Assembly: GCA_937921825.1 (NCBI GenBank)
Contig: CAKZVK010000142.1
Span: 1-35,365, forward strand
DNA: 35,365 nt
Origin: an uncultured Saprospiraceae bacterium
Lineage (GTDB): Bacteria; Bacteroidota; Bacteroidia; Chitinophagales; Saprospiraceae
Direction: 5' to 3'
This document shows, piece by piece, positions 35,365 through 35,365 of this stretch; the stretch's first letter is position 1, and each line of letters begins with the position of its first letter. The translations under genes were made by a program, and so were the position numbers. Under the pieces are notes generated by a model, which made no database searches, had not been told where the DNA came from, and saw only the letters and a program-made list of their open reading frames with translations.

Positions 35365-35365
35365 C

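Noticed and set aside
1-35365. tRNA, rRNA, riboswitch, insertion sequence, phage or defence genes
   Set aside because: I looked for cloverleaf-like segments, transposase or integrase motifs and restriction/toxin genes and saw none that I could support.

Overview
The window (about 40% GC by eye, genes on both strands) looks like a chromosome segment of a marine-type Bacteroidota, most likely a Saprospiria/Lewinella-like lineage. The basis is type A sorting domains of the type IX secretion system (T9SS) on four proteins, HYR-like and DUF11 repeat proteins, a Na+-NQR operon, CX14CX2C QueE, TAnnTTTG promoter-like boxes instead of Shine-Dalgarno sites, and heavy use of AGA for arginine. The taxonomic placement is inference.

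Layout. 1-3927 (+): 3' end of a large Cys- and Asp-rich secreted protein with a dockerin-like module, a cohesin-like module and a T9SS tail, followed by a strong terminator. 4033-7280 (-): two tandem paralogous delta-60-repeat secreted proteins. 7528-13884 (+): complete nqrABCDEF operon for the Na+-translocating NADH:quinone oxidoreductase. Its NqrA carries an unusual N-terminal membrane helix. 14168-16444 (+): mitochondrial-type aconitase, flanked by terminators. 16841-28429 (+): one 3862-residue secreted protein built from 24 HYR-like units (21 canonical with six Cys each), six DUF11-like modules, three SdrD-B-like modules and a T9SS tail. 28566-29129 (+): exported CIRC thioredoxin-like protein. 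29254-30578 (+): queE, whose intact reading frame has no NTG start and appears to begin at ATT, overlapping a CBM9-like lipoprotein gene by 4 bp. 30575-34547 (-): a compact four-gene operon of surface lipoprotein, small outer-membrane protein, ECF-type sigma factor, and a cytoplasm-to-outer-membrane protein that looks like an anti-sigma/beta-barrel fusion. 34825-35364 (+): NADPH-dependent FMN reductase family protein, divergent from that operon across a 277-bp region with three copies of a 10-bp motif.

How it fits together. NADH produced by the TCA cycle (aconitase) is oxidised by Na+-NQR, which builds a sodium gradient. The secreted repeat proteins form an adhesion/surface layer exported through the T9SS. 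The most system-like part is the sigma operon. Its gene order and the domain layout of its last product suggest a trans-envelope switch in which one polypeptide could link an outer-membrane barrel to a cytoplasmic sigma factor. This is inference from architecture and has not been shown. No tRNA, rRNA, CRISPR array, insertion sequence or phage gene was seen.
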